This document shows, piece after piece, positions 14,716-23,957 of a stretch of DNA of 45,640 bases. This stretch comes from JAFGQU01 sp964483625 (GTDB lineage Bacteria > Omnitrophota > Gorgyraeia > Duberdicusellales > 4484-171). The notes beneath the pieces were generated by a model. It had not been told where the DNA came from. It saw only the letters and a program-made list of their open reading frames with translations, and did no database searches. A program made the position numbers and the translations under genes. The DNA lies in contig CAZABB010000015.1 in the NCBI GenBank assembly GCA_964483625.1, positions 1 to 45,640 of the forward strand, written 5' to 3'. Within the stretch, counting starts at the first letter, position 1; every line of letters starts with the position of its first letter.

Positions 14716-16679
14716 TGTGTCACTCTCAATATGTTCAAAGCCCGGTCGACCTCTTTTCTCACCGACGGGCCGCCCCAGATAAAAGACCAGCGTGAGAGAC
14801 CGGCAAGCTCACCGGCGGCACAGGATATCTTCGCCTCAGCCAGGAGACGGATATTCTCCCTGAGCCGACGGTTATTGACACCAAAAAGGTTGAATACCGA
14901 AAGAAGGATATGAACACCCTGTTTCTGGACTTCATCGCTTTTAGTTTTCAATATCGGCAACAACTCCTTTTTCAGGAACACGTTGTCCTGACTCAGATGC
15001 TCAAAAATAAATGCCTCCTCGACAAAAGAAGATCCCTGCATTGCCTTAAGCACCTCAATCTTCAGAAGCGGATTCACGAACAGGAAAATCTTTTTCAATA
15101 ACCAGTAGCTCTGCCGCTGAGAAGTACGCCCCAGGGCTTCAATCACCTCCTCAAGCAGACCGATATTCGACGTTTCCTCCTTCAGTCTATCGATGAGCGT
15201 ATCGGTCATCTGAGGAAAAAATTTCAAGAATAGATCCAGGATATACGTACAGGATTTAGACTCGCTGAATATTCTCTCGAAATACATCTGGACATCCAAT
15301 TGACTTTGCCGGGAAACGGAAAAGAAATAGTCGAAATCCCCCTGCTTTATCTCAAAGTCCCCTTTCAGGATCAACTTCTCAACCATCACCAGAAGCTCCC
15401 GTTCTTTCTCGGCAAGATTATCTTTCACCTGAGGATCCTTGATGCGGGCCAGCCGATCGGAAACTACCTGATATACCTGTTTGAAAAATCCCATTTGCTG
15501 AAAGGCGGGAAGTGTCTCCAGCGCTTTAAACAGTTCATCGGCTAACTCATTGAGGGCCGGCTCGTGAGCCTCCCACCAGAAAAGATTCAAAAGAGCAAAT
15601 AGATAATTACGGGAAACCGCGTTCTTATTCAGCATAATCCTGAGGTCCCCGCCGATCCTGGACGAAAGCAGAGAAAGCGTTTTGCGATACATCGGCGGCA
15701 TATACGAATCGGTTTCTTCCAGGACCAGCATATTTTTCACTTTATCCCTCAACTGAGGGTCGACAGTCATATCAGCGGCATTCTCGATCCGATCATGCCA
15801 TAAATCCATATACTGACTTTTCTGGTCACGTTCGATCAACCGATCGAACACCGAAAAGATAACCGGATTGAAATTTTTATTCCCGAAAACTTCATTCCAC
15901 AGGACATCGAGAGTCTGATTTTGGTCAAGATCCTGCAGGAGGCTCCGGATAGATTGGAGAGTTTTCTCATCCTGAATCTGTTGTTGTTTGGAAAGGATTA
16001 CCTTCAGTATGCGGTGTCCGAACTGAGGCGCTTTATCGGGACACCGCTCTTTTACCTGACTGATAATTTGTTTAAGGTTGAAGAAAGTTTCCGAATCGCT
16101 TTCCAGCTGGGAAAAATCGATCGAATCCATGACGTGAGTAAATTTATTGAGGAACTGATTAATCCTTTCTTCATTCGTCCCGTCCAAAGACGGCACCTTA
16201 TCCAGAAGCACATCCCAGACATTGGGCACCGACTGCGATCCCGATCGTACTCCCAGAAGCGGCGAATAATCCAATTCGGCGATAAGGATATGCGGGAACT
16301 GTTTCCGAGAAATGATCTCTTTCACCCGCTGGGTTTCCTCCAGGGACCGCGGTGAAGCCGAAAGTTCGCCGATGAACGACTTCAATTCCTCTTTCATCAG
16401 TCCCTGCCGAAACGTAACGTTTTTCACCTTACGCAGGTGAAAATAATGCGCGGTTTCCTCATAGAGGCGGTCGCCGGAAAATTCCTCGCCGGCAATGACG
16501 ATCGTCTCAGGAGTAATTCCCATTTCAATCCGACTGTGTTGGGAGAAAACGTTTCCCAATGTCTCAGCCAGATTATCAATCGACTTTTTTACCAGGGGAT
16601 GATCCCGATGATACATCCCCGCGTTGATAAACGCGATTCGTAAATCTCTTAATAACTCTTTGACGAACCCCTCATCCAT
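14712..16679 (-). CDS. Large helical-repeat protein, partner of the HD-GYP protein
   Basis: A 655-residue cytoplasmic protein with no signal peptide. Residues 1-125 match the N-terminal domain of the adjacent HD-GYP protein (pattern: A..Y...HP..K..I, IxxGIxxExxxxxxExF, then LR...V..I.F...L...EL..F...L). The rest is almost entirely alpha-helical, with HEAT-like pairs toward the C terminus (VEEAFIFEHLSQDNVFLKKELLPIL). No enzyme motif is visible. It is coupled to the HD-GYP gene by a 4-bp overlap and lies 13 bp after the ftsA-like gene, in the place where ftsZ usually stands. Confidence 0.65.
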   Translation of the reverse strand: MDEGFVKELLRDLRIAFINAGMYHRDHPLVKKSIDNLAETLGNVFSQHSRIEMGITPETIVIAGEEFSGDRLYEETAHYFHLRKVKNVTFRQGLMKEELKSFIGELSASPRSLEETQRVKEIISRKQFPHILIAELDYSPLLGVRSGSQSVPNVWDVLLDKVPSLDGTNEERINQFLNKFTHVMDSIDFSQLESDSETFFNLKQIISQVKERCPDKAPQFGHRILKVILSKQQQIQDEKTLQSIRSLLQDLDQNQTLDVLWNEVFGNKNFNPVIFSVFDRLIERDQKSQYMDLWHDRIENAADMTVDPQLRDKVKNMLVLEETDSYMPPMYRKTLSLLSSRIGGDLRIMLNKNAVSRNYLFALLNLFWWEAHEPALNELADELFKALETLPAFQQMGFFKQVYQVVSDRLARIKDPQVKDNLAEKERELLVMVEKLILKGDFEIKQGDFDYFFSVSRQSQLDVQMYFERIFSESKSCTYILDLFLKFFPQMTDTLIDRLKEETSNIGLLEEVIEALGRTSQRQSYWLLKKIFLFVNPLLKIEVLKAMQGSSFVEEAFIFEHLSQDNVFLKKELLPILKTKSDEVQKQGVHILLSVFNLFGVNNRRLRENIRLLAEAKISCAAGELAGLSRWSFIWGGPSVRKEVDRALNILRVTQ

Positions 16680-16692
16680 ATGTTATGTCCCG

Positions 16693-17844
16693 TTAGAAAT
16701 AATCACGATATATATGCGCTAATTTCGTTAAAAACGTTACCTTCGGCGTAGGTACCTCTTCCAGATACCGTCTGTTCCCGTACTTGGCACATCCCAAAAG
16801 GTACGCGTACTCAGGCGCGATGTGAGCACAGCTATGGATAGTGACATGCGGAAAAACCCCCCGTACGAACGTAACAAACCCCTGCAAACAAGAGCAATAC
16901 CCCGAAAAAAGAATACTGAAATCTTCCTTGACGTATCGTTTGATGAATTCCACGATCTCACAAAGATCATTTTTTAATATTTCCTGGAAATACTCGCTGA
17001 TAGCAGGAGTATCGATACTTACATACCGCTGGTTTTCCTTCACCATCACTTCTTTTCTTGCCGCCGTATTCTGAAAACTAACATAATGCTTCAGGATGTC
17101 GGCGCAGAGACTCTCCGAAAGCGAAAATTTATCAGCTATCTGACGGCGTAAAGAACGGTAACTTAGGTCGAACTTCTCGAAAACTATTCCTTCCTCAGAG
17201 ACGACCGAACAGAATGTGGCGTCGTTGCGGATATCGACCGCGGCCGAAGGCAAAGGGATGTTTTCCTGCGCCGCGATGCTTAATTGCGCCAGCGGCCACC
17301 AGATAAACGCCTGGAATTGCCGGTCGACGTTTTCAAATAAGGTCCGGACCTCGGTAAACAACTTCCTTTCCGCCGAAACCAGAAGAGACTTTAATTTCAA
17401 TTTGCGGGCTTCGGCATTCACCGGAATTGTCGTAAAAACCTGATTATCAAGATAATACTGAAGCACGATATTGTGGATGCACCGCTCATTCCAATCCAGC
17501 ATTACCCCTTCGGTATGATCTTTGGCATTGCGAATGTCCCTGGCCAGAACAGGTTTTTTCCGGTCTTTCGCCAGCGGAAACACATCTTCGACGACCTTGA
17601 ACCGCTGACGATCGAACGGGAGCATACAGTAAATTTTCTCAATGACCAGGCCTTGCGCCTCTTCGGCCGCCTCAATTTCTTCATCAAGACGCTCGATATT
17701 ATGATGCAGGCACTTCAGGAAATCGTCACCGGAAACGTTTATGCTGATTTGAGCGCATGGAATATACCGGCCGCCCTGATGGATAACCAGCACAGCCTGT
17801 AATGCGCCATCGATGAGAGCAATGCCGCAGGAACCTCTTCTCAT
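16693..17844 (-). CDS. ftsA: Divergent FtsA-like actin-fold protein with degenerate nucleotide site
   Basis: A 383-residue protein directly after ftsQ (4-bp overlap), the position of ftsA. The order of segments follows FtsA: N-terminal strand pair, helix EEIEAAEEAQGLVIEKIYCML, an SHS2/1C-like region (VLARDIRNAKDH, HNIVLQYYLDNQ), then VDIRNDATF (203-211) where FtsA has IDIGGGTTD. The first phosphate loop is also lost (CGIALIDGALQ instead of GIDIGTSK). The last residues (TKLAHIYRDYF) look like the FtsA C-terminal membrane-targeting helix. It probably keeps a structural or anchoring role but is unlikely to bind ATP normally. PilM-like proteins are an alternative; the position favours FtsA. Confidence 0.65.
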   Translation of the reverse strand: MRRGSCGIALIDGALQAVLVIHQGGRYIPCAQISINVSGDDFLKCLHHNIERLDEEIEAAEEAQGLVIEKIYCMLPFDRQRFKVVEDVFPLAKDRKKPVLARDIRNAKDHTEGVMLDWNERCIHNIVLQYYLDNQVFTTIPVNAEARKLKLKSLLVSAERKLFTEVRTLFENVDRQFQAFIWWPLAQLSIAAQENIPLPSAAVDIRNDATFCSVVSEEGIVFEKFDLSYRSLRRQIADKFSLSESLCADILKHYVSFQNTAARKEVMVKENQRYVSIDTPAISEYFQEILKNDLCEIVEFIKRYVKEDFSILFSGYCSCLQGFVTFVRGVFPHVTIHSCAHIAPEYAYLLGCAKYGNRRYLEEVPTPKVTFLTKLAHIYRDYF

Positions 17845-18602
17845 CGTTTTCCGATATACACCTTACTGTAACGCAAATCAATATAGCGCAATGTAGAGAA
17901 ATCGTTATTGTAATTTTTATTCATCAATGTTTCCAGTATTTTTATTTTTTTGGCAAACCCGTCGGAGCCCAGGATCACTTTCGTTCCGTGAGTAAAAAAG
18001 GAAATCGTGTCGGTCCGGTGAGCAAGAACGGTTGTGGGCATAAACAGTTCTGAATCCTCAAGCTCCCGGATCAATTCGGCCGATTTACGAATCCGTTCGT
18101 CGGAGACCTCGCTCCCCCGGCCAACGTCAGCCGTCAGGGTATCTGTTTCCACGACGATCAGCTCAGGAACAGGCGCACGTTCGGTCCCGATCACTTTCAG
18201 CTCTTCATTCAGAATATAATACCGGTCGCCTTTTATCTGTAAAAACGGACGGCTCAAGATAAACGTTGCGTTGATCCTGTCGGGAAATTCTTTCAGGATC
18301 GTTAATTCCTGCAACCGGGGATACCGATCCATAACGCTTTTGCGGATATCCGCGGCGTTCACCGACAACAGAGATTTCCCCAGAACCTTATCGGCGATAA
18401 CGGCCCTGATCCCGGCGTGGACATCATCCCCCCTGACGGTCACCTCTTTCACCGTGAAGAAAGAAAACAAAAAGATCTGCTTGAACGCATATCCCGCCGC
18501 CGCGCCGATCAGAACAACAAGAACAAGCCCGATCAGAAATCGGGGAGGGACACGGGGGATCTTCCGTTTCACCGAACGAGGCCGGCCTCTGCGTCTGCCC
18601 AT
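17841..18602 (-). CDS. ftsQ: Cell division protein FtsQ
   Basis: A 253-residue bitopic protein. A basic cytoplasmic tail (GRRRGRPRSVKRKIPR) precedes one transmembrane helix (~23-45) and a POTRA domain (~50-125: FTVKEVTVRGDDV, ADIRKSVMDRYPRLQELTI, FPDRINATF), as in FtsQ/DivIB. It sits between ddl and the ftsA-like gene, the usual dcw order. In known systems FtsQ joins FtsB and FtsL in the periplasm to activate septal synthesis. Confidence 0.9.
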   Translation of the reverse strand: MGRRRGRPRSVKRKIPRVPPRFLIGLVLVVLIGAAAGYAFKQIFLFSFFTVKEVTVRGDDVHAGIRAVIADKVLGKSLLSVNAADIRKSVMDRYPRLQELTILKEFPDRINATFILSRPFLQIKGDRYYILNEELKVIGTERAPVPELIVVETDTLTADVGRGSEVSDERIRKSAELIRELEDSELFMPTTVLAHRTDTISFFTHGTKVILGSDGFAKKIKILETLMNKNYNNDFSTLRYIDLRYSKVYIGKR

Positions 18603-18604
18603 AA

Positions 18605-19552
18605 TTACGATGTCACCTTCTCTGTTTTATCCGGTATGCTCAATGCAACCATTCTCATAATTAATTCGTCGAAATCCATGCCGCAACAACGTGCCGAAAG
18701 CGGCAATAGACTGTGGGAGGTAAGACCGGGAATGGAGTTCACCTCCAAAACATAAGGATAACCTCTTCCATCTATCCGGATATCTACCCGGGAAAAATGA
18801 CGGCACCCCAGCGCCCGATGGCTCAAGAGGGCATACTCCTTGAGCCTGAAGGAAACCTCAGGCTCAATCCGCGCCGGAGCAACAAAATCAACCATATCGT
18901 CTGAATATTTCGCGGTAAAATCATACCACCCGCGCCGGGGAACGATTTCCACAACGCCCAGCGGCTGACACCCAAGGATACCGACGGTAAATTCCCGACC
19001 CTCGATATACGCTTCCACCAACACCCGGGCCCCGTAATCAAACGCCTGAGACAAAGCCGCATCAAGCTGCCGCCGGTCACCGACGATCGATATCCCTAAA
19101 CTCGAACCGCCGGAACAGGGCTTTATGACCACAGGAAAATCATCGCCGTCGTAGACCGAACGATCCTTCTCTACAATCGTGCCGTGGGGACTGGGTATCC
19201 CCAAACGGGTAAATATCCGTTTGGAAGCGATTTTATCCATCGCCAGGGAACTGCTGTGAGGATCCGACCCGGTATAGGGGATACCGATATCTTCCAGTAT
19301 CTTCTGGAGAGAACCGTCTTCACCGAACTCTCCATGCAGGGCAATAAACGCCAGATCGATTTCCTGTCCCTGAATAAGGCGGATTACCCGCCGGGGTTCT
19401 GCGGTATCGATATCGATCAATACCGATTCGATCTTTTTGCGACACAACGCTTCATAGACTTGCCGGCCCGAAAGCAGCGAAATTTCCCGTTCGCAAGAAA
19501 TCCCCCCCTGCAAAACGCCGACGCGCATGTTCGGATTAATCAAGGTCCCCAT
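18605..19552 (-). CDS. ddl: D-alanine--D-alanine ligase
   Basis: A 315-residue ATP-grasp enzyme that makes the D-Ala-D-Ala dipeptide. Seen: VLQGGISCEREISLLSG near the start, LHGEFGEDGSLQ, MDKIASKR, PCSGGSSLGI, FSRVDIRI and EVNSIPGLTSHSLLP. The frame allows ATG 19552 or the more usual-looking ATG 19528 (MRVGVL); I keep 19552 because GAGA lies at a suitable distance. Overlaps murB by 13 bp. Confidence 0.96.
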   Translation of the reverse strand: MGTLINPNMRVGVLQGGISCEREISLLSGRQVYEALCRKKIESVLIDIDTAEPRRVIRLIQGQEIDLAFIALHGEFGEDGSLQKILEDIGIPYTGSDPHSSSLAMDKIASKRIFTRLGIPSPHGTIVEKDRSVYDGDDFPVVIKPCSGGSSLGISIVGDRRQLDAALSQAFDYGARVLVEAYIEGREFTVGILGCQPLGVVEIVPRRGWYDFTAKYSDDMVDFVAPARIEPEVSFRLKEYALLSHRALGCRHFSRVDIRIDGRGYPYVLEVNSIPGLTSHSLLPLSARCCGMDFDELIMRMVALSIPDKTEKVTS

Positions 19553-20421
19553 CGTCGGATCTCTTCTGAAAGCATAATTTTAAATTTCTCCCACACTTTT
19601 TCTTTCACCAAAACAATCAACGCGTCCACATCCGAAGAGGTCGCCGCCCCTTTATTCACAATAAAGTTGGCATGAACTTCTGATACCGCCGCGCCCCCTA
19701 CTCTGAATCCTTTTAACCCGCACTGATCGATCAAGGAACCCGCGCTGTGACCGGGAGGGTTTTTAAAAATACATCCCAGGCTCGGCTGGATCAAATCCTG
19801 TGTCGCGATCCGCCGGGCGAAATGAGAAGCGATTTTCTGTTTCACCTGGGGATCTTTTTTCAAACGAAGGATAACTTCGGTAATGACAAAACGGTCGAGA
19901 TTGCTCATGCGGTACCCGTAGCGGATCACGTTTTTGGTAAAGGAATGATCGGCACCTTTGCGATCAATAATTCTGACCTCCTCTACCAGCGAGAGGAAAT
20001 CACGATTAAAGCAGGCCGCGTTCATACAGGCCATCCCGCCTATCGTAGCCGGGATGCCCGCGAAAACCTCCATCCCCCCGACATCGCAGGCAATACAATA
20101 CCGCAGTAATTCGGACAGGGTCGTTGCCGCGCCGACACAAAAAAGATCTTCACCGATACGCCGGATAGAAGAAAAATCCTTCCCCAGTTTAATCACCGCA
20201 AACGGCAACGGATCGTCACTGATGAGAAGGTTGGAACCGAAACCTAAAACCACACACGGAACTTCTTCGGCGGCTAATCGGACAACAAGCTCCTGCAGTT
20301 CTTCTCTGTCGGCGGGTACAAAAAAATACCGCGCCGGCCCCCCGATTTTTATCGTACTAAAAAACCGTAACGGCCGGCTATATTCGGCTTCCTGTACTTT
20401 TAAATTCGCGGATAATTTCAT
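19540..20421 (-). CDS. murB: UDP-N-acetylenolpyruvoylglucosamine reductase
   Basis: A 293-residue FAD enzyme. The FAD-binding part shows STIKIGGPARYFF, VLGFGSNLLISD, GMEVFAGIPATIGGMACMNA; the substrate domain shows YRMSNL and FKNPPGHSAGSLIDQCGLKGFRVGGAAVSEVHANFIVN. This is the short type II-like form missing an insertion found in E. coli. Start overlaps murC by 44 bp, which is long but no later in-frame start fits the conserved N terminus. Confidence 0.95.
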   Translation of the reverse strand: MKLSANLKVQEAEYSRPLRFFSTIKIGGPARYFFVPADREELQELVVRLAAEEVPCVVLGFGSNLLISDDPLPFAVIKLGKDFSSIRRIGEDLFCVGAATTLSELLRYCIACDVGGMEVFAGIPATIGGMACMNAACFNRDFLSLVEEVRIIDRKGADHSFTKNVIRYGYRMSNLDRFVITEVILRLKKDPQVKQKIASHFARRIATQDLIQPSLGCIFKNPPGHSAGSLIDQCGLKGFRVGGAAVSEVHANFIVNKGAATSSDVDALIVLVKEKVWEKFKIMLSEEIRRWGP

Positions 20422-21760
20422 CGCTCACTTTGTTAATATCTCCCGCCCCCAGACTTAACACCATATCTCCCGGTTTCAAAAAGATGGGCACTTGAGAAGC
20501 CAGCTTCCCGCGGGGCACATAATGCAACGGACCGCGAAAGTGTTCCTTCAAATGACGACCCAACGCCAGCTCATCAAAATCATAAGGACGCTTTTCTCCC
20601 GCCGCATACACATCGGTAAAAATCAAACAATCGGCATCGTCAAAACACCGGGCGAATTCGCCGGTAAGTTGTTTAAGCCGTGAATACCGGTGCGGCTGAA
20701 ACAGCGCGATGAGACGGCCGGGACGAAGCATCCGTGCCGCCGCAAGGGTGACTTTGATCTCGGTAGGGTGATGGGCGTAATCGTCGATAAACGTAACCCC
20801 TTCAACGCACCCCTTAGGCTGAAAGCGACGTTTGGTGCTTTTAAATTCAGGTAACACCCGGATCAGCGCGTCTATGTCGGCTCCGATATGGAAAAAGAAA
20901 CTGATCGCGCCCAGGACATTGAGCACATTATGCTCACCCAGAAGACCCATCCGTACCCGGGGATACCTGCGGTCTTTGATATACAGATCAAAACAGGTCT
21001 CGCCCTGTAAGACTTCCTGTTTTTCCGCCCGGACGATATTATGCTCCTCCAAGCCATACGCGATCGACGGGACATGTTTAAGGATATTCCAAACCCCGGG
21101 ATCATCGCCGCAGCCGATGGTAACGTCTTTGGTCCGGCGGGCAATACGCAGAAAATGCTCTCTGAGAGACGCAAGATTTCCATAAAAATCCAGATGCTCG
21201 GAATCAATATTGGTAATGAGAGAAACCCAGGGCAGGTAACTATGAAAACTCCCATCACTCTCATCGGCTTCAATGACAAAAAAGTCTTTCCCCCACCAGG
21301 CCATCTTCTCGTAATTGAGCGGCTGGGCGCCGATAAACGCAGTCGGTTTATAGCCTAACGCCGTAGCCAGATACACCAGAAGGGCCGACGTCGTGGTTTT
21401 ACCATGACTCCCGGTAACGGCAACGACGTTCTCGGTGCGGGAAATCTCCCCCAGTACCTGCGCCCGCTTGTACACGGGAATCTTCTGTTCTCGTGCGGCG
21501 GTAAGTTCGGGATTATCGGGCTTGATCGCCGAAGAATAACATACAGCGTCGGTACCGGCGATATGAGCCGAATGATGGGATAAAAACACCTTGATTCCGA
21601 ATTGGGAAACCTTATCCAGATAATATCCGTTCTTTATATCGGATCCGGTAACCGTAAACCCCTTCTCCGCCAGAAGTATCGCCAGGGCGCTCATTCCCAC
21701 CCCGCCGATTCCGACTAAATGAATTCTTTTAATATCTGATAGAGAAACTCTCTCCCGCAT
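20378..21760 (-). CDS. murC: UDP-N-acetylmuramate--L-alanine ligase
   Basis: A Mur ligase of about 460 residues that adds L-Ala to UDP-MurNAc. Motifs: HLVGIGGVGMSALA near the N terminus, the ATP loop VTGSHGKTTTSALL, IEADESDGSF, TNIDSEHLDFYG and DDYAHHPTEI, all specific for MurC. I chose ATG 21760; a GTG at 21775 is also possible. Part of the uninterrupted dcw transcript between murG and murB. Confidence 0.96.
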   Translation of the reverse strand: MRERVSLSDIKRIHLVGIGGVGMSALAILLAEKGFTVTGSDIKNGYYLDKVSQFGIKVFLSHHSAHIAGTDAVCYSSAIKPDNPELTAAREQKIPVYKRAQVLGEISRTENVVAVTGSHGKTTTSALLVYLATALGYKPTAFIGAQPLNYEKMAWWGKDFFVIEADESDGSFHSYLPWVSLITNIDSEHLDFYGNLASLREHFLRIARRTKDVTIGCGDDPGVWNILKHVPSIAYGLEEHNIVRAEKQEVLQGETCFDLYIKDRRYPRVRMGLLGEHNVLNVLGAISFFFHIGADIDALIRVLPEFKSTKRRFQPKGCVEGVTFIDDYAHHPTEIKVTLAAARMLRPGRLIALFQPHRYSRLKQLTGEFARCFDDADCLIFTDVYAAGEKRPYDFDELALGRHLKEHFRGPLHYVPRGKLASQVPIFLKPGDMVLSLGAGDINKVSDEIIREFKSTGSRI

Positions 21761-21808
21761 AAATGGATAACACACCTTCCCGTCCGGAGGATTGAGCGCG
21801 TCTGATGA

Positions 21809-22834
21809 TTATGATAATATAGCCCGATAAAAATCCTCCGGACTGACATCCATCCGCACCCGGGCTAATTGCCGGCACATCTTCTCATATGCCGCTTTAT
21901 CGTGCAACAACTGACGCAGTAACTTCCCGCATTCTTTTTGAGCCGATTCATTCTGCCGGCACAGATATGCCGCGCCTTTTTCCGCAAGAAAAAGAGCATT
22001 CCGGCATTGATGCTGCTGGGCGCCGGGATAAGGCACAAGTATCGCTGGGATCTGAAAAAAAACGATCTCCGACAAAGTTAACGCCCCAGCCCGGCAGATA
22101 AGGACATCAGCAGCTGAATATAAAAGACCTATATCTTGATAAAAGTCTTTTATAATATACTCTTTTTTTATTATTGTATCATAAAACTGTTGAAATTGAT
22201 AATAGTCTCTTGTCCCGGTGACATGGATGAGCGAAAAGGATCTGTCCGCGGCAACGATCTGCTTGAACATCTGATTCAAGGATGAGGATCCCTGGCTGCC
22301 GCCGAAGCAGAACACGACCGGTTTATCTTCAGGCAAATTCAATTTCTGTCGAGCGGGGCGTTTTTCATAACGCGTGATATGCGGGTGAGGCGGAATGCCG
22401 GCAAAACGCGCCTTCGGTGATGCGCACGGCGGGATTATCCCGTACCAGAGGCGGCGCACCACCCGCACCAGAAGACGATTGGCTTTCCCTAAAACGACAT
22501 TGGGTTCGTAAATCGCCGTATCCAGGCCCATAATGACCCCCAAGATAATAAACCAGAAGCTTCCCCGCCCTCCGAAACCGATGATCTTACGGGGTTTAAA
22601 CCTCACCAACACTCGCACGGCCTCCCCTGCCCGCACGAGAAACTCATAAAAAAACGGTTTACCGCGGGTATCTCTGCCGGAAATACAGCGAATATTCGGT
22701 AGAAAACACTCCGCCAGGTATCCGGCGGTGGTAAAGACCATTACCTGATCTCCCTGCGCCTCAATCTGGGCAGCAAGAGAAAGCGCCGGAAACAAATGCC
22801 CCGCACTGCGGTCAGTGACTAATAATATTCTCAT
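21809..22834 (-). CDS. murG: UDP-GlcNAc transferase MurG (lipid II synthesis)
   Basis: A 341-residue GT-B glycosyltransferase at the inner face of the membrane, converting lipid I to lipid II. Seen: GFGGRGSF, YEPNVVLGKANRL (HEQN region), FCFGGSQGSSSLNQ, CRAGALTLSE and PYPGAQQHQCRNA. The first glycine loop, GGTGGH in most MurG, reads TDRSAGH here. ATG 22834 is the natural start (MRILLV) and overlaps the ftsW end by 23 bp; there is no obvious ribosome binding site, so translation is probably coupled. Confidence 0.93.
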   Translation of the reverse strand: MRILLVTDRSAGHLFPALSLAAQIEAQGDQVMVFTTAGYLAECFLPNIRCISGRDTRGKPFFYEFLVRAGEAVRVLVRFKPRKIIGFGGRGSFWFIILGVIMGLDTAIYEPNVVLGKANRLLVRVVRRLWYGIIPPCASPKARFAGIPPHPHITRYEKRPARQKLNLPEDKPVVFCFGGSQGSSSLNQMFKQIVAADRSFSLIHVTGTRDYYQFQQFYDTIIKKEYIIKDFYQDIGLLYSAADVLICRAGALTLSEIVFFQIPAILVPYPGAQQHQCRNALFLAEKGAAYLCRQNESAQKECGKLLRQLLHDKAAYEKMCRQLARVRMDVSPEDFYRAILS

Positions 22835-23915
22835 CGGTTTTAGTAGATTTAAACAATATCCCCAGAAGAAGGTAATGGACAATCAGGTTGCTTCCGCCGT
22901 AACTTAAGAACGGCAGAGATAATCCTTTGGTAGGGAAAAGCCCGCAGGTTACCCCGATATTTACCGCGATCTCAAGCCCCATTACCAGAGCGATCCCCAC
23001 ACAAAGCATGCGTTGGAACGGTTTGGTAATACGAAACGAAAGCGTGAACATCGCGTGAAAAAGAAAAAAGAAAATTCCAATCATACCGATAGCGCCCAGG
23101 AACCCGAACTCCTCGGCAACGATAGAAAAAATAAAATCGGTATGCGCCGCCGGCAAAAACAGAAATTTCTGATTGCTGGCCCCCAGACCCACGCCGGTTA
23201 TTCCTCCCGATCCGTAGGCGATCTGCGACTGGATCAGCTGAAAACCCGACCCGTGCGGATCAGCCCAGGGGTTCAGGTAAGAAGTAAGACGTTGTACCCG
23301 GTAAGGATACAATTTCACCAGAACACCCCCCCCGATCAGTCCTGCCAGTACAAGAAACATCAGATGTTTTTTCCGGGCGTTGGCGATAAAGAGCATTAGG
23401 AATAACCATCCCAGCCAGAAGATAACCGTTCCCAGATCGGGAGCAAGAAGAATGAGGCAGGCACTAACCCCGCCGACTACTAAAAGCGGCAGCATCCCCC
23501 GGTGAAAATTGCGCAACGCCCCTCCTTTGCGGCAAAGGTAATCTACGCAGTACAGCAGAAAGGAAATTTTTAAAAACTCCGAAGGCTGAATACTGAACCC
23601 TCCCAAACTCAGCCAGCGGCGGGCCCCTCCCACCTGCCGCCCGATGATCAACACCAAAGCTAAAAAGACCAGGTTCACCGCGAGTAAAAGCGCTGCTTTC
23701 CGGCGGAGGAATTCCAGATCGACGGCAAGGACGGAAAAAAAAGCAATCAGTCCCAGGATAAAATAAACCAGCTGCCGCTTAAAGAAATACGCGCTGTCAC
23801 CGGTCAGACGCCAGGCATAAATCGAAGACGCCTCATAGATCATCAACAGACCGAACAGAGACAGACCGAACACGATGAGAAAGATTTTTTTGCGTTCTCT
23901 TTGCAGCTTTTTCAT
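22812..23915 (-). CDS. ftsW: Septal peptidoglycan glycosyltransferase FtsW (SEDS family)
   Basis: A 367-residue polytopic protein with about ten transmembrane helices. SEDS signatures are present: IQPSEFLKISFLLY, LLAPDLGTVIFW, NPWADPHGSGFQLIQSQIA, GLGASNQKFLFLPAAHTDFIFSI with the catalytic Asp region, and GLSLPFLSYGGSNL. It should polymerise lipid II with the PBP encoded at 29271. The ATG lacks a clear ribosome binding site; a repeat element lies just upstream. Confidence 0.95.
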   Translation of the reverse strand: MKKLQRERKKIFLIVFGLSLFGLLMIYEASSIYAWRLTGDSAYFFKRQLVYFILGLIAFFSVLAVDLEFLRRKAALLLAVNLVFLALVLIIGRQVGGARRWLSLGGFSIQPSEFLKISFLLYCVDYLCRKGGALRNFHRGMLPLLVVGGVSACLILLAPDLGTVIFWLGWLFLMLFIANARKKHLMFLVLAGLIGGGVLVKLYPYRVQRLTSYLNPWADPHGSGFQLIQSQIAYGSGGITGVGLGASNQKFLFLPAAHTDFIFSIVAEEFGFLGAIGMIGIFFFLFHAMFTLSFRITKPFQRMLCVGIALVMGLEIAVNIGVTCGLFPTKGLSLPFLSYGGSNLIVHYLLLGILFKSTKTDENIISH

Positions 23916-23957
23916 TATTGAGATTTCTGAAATTTAAAATTAAAAGGGGAAAACCTC

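Noticed and set aside
16693..17844. PilM-type pilus assembly protein
   Set aside because: Possible by fold, but position after ftsQ and the C-terminal amphipathic helix favour FtsA; no pilN/pilO/pilQ genes follow.
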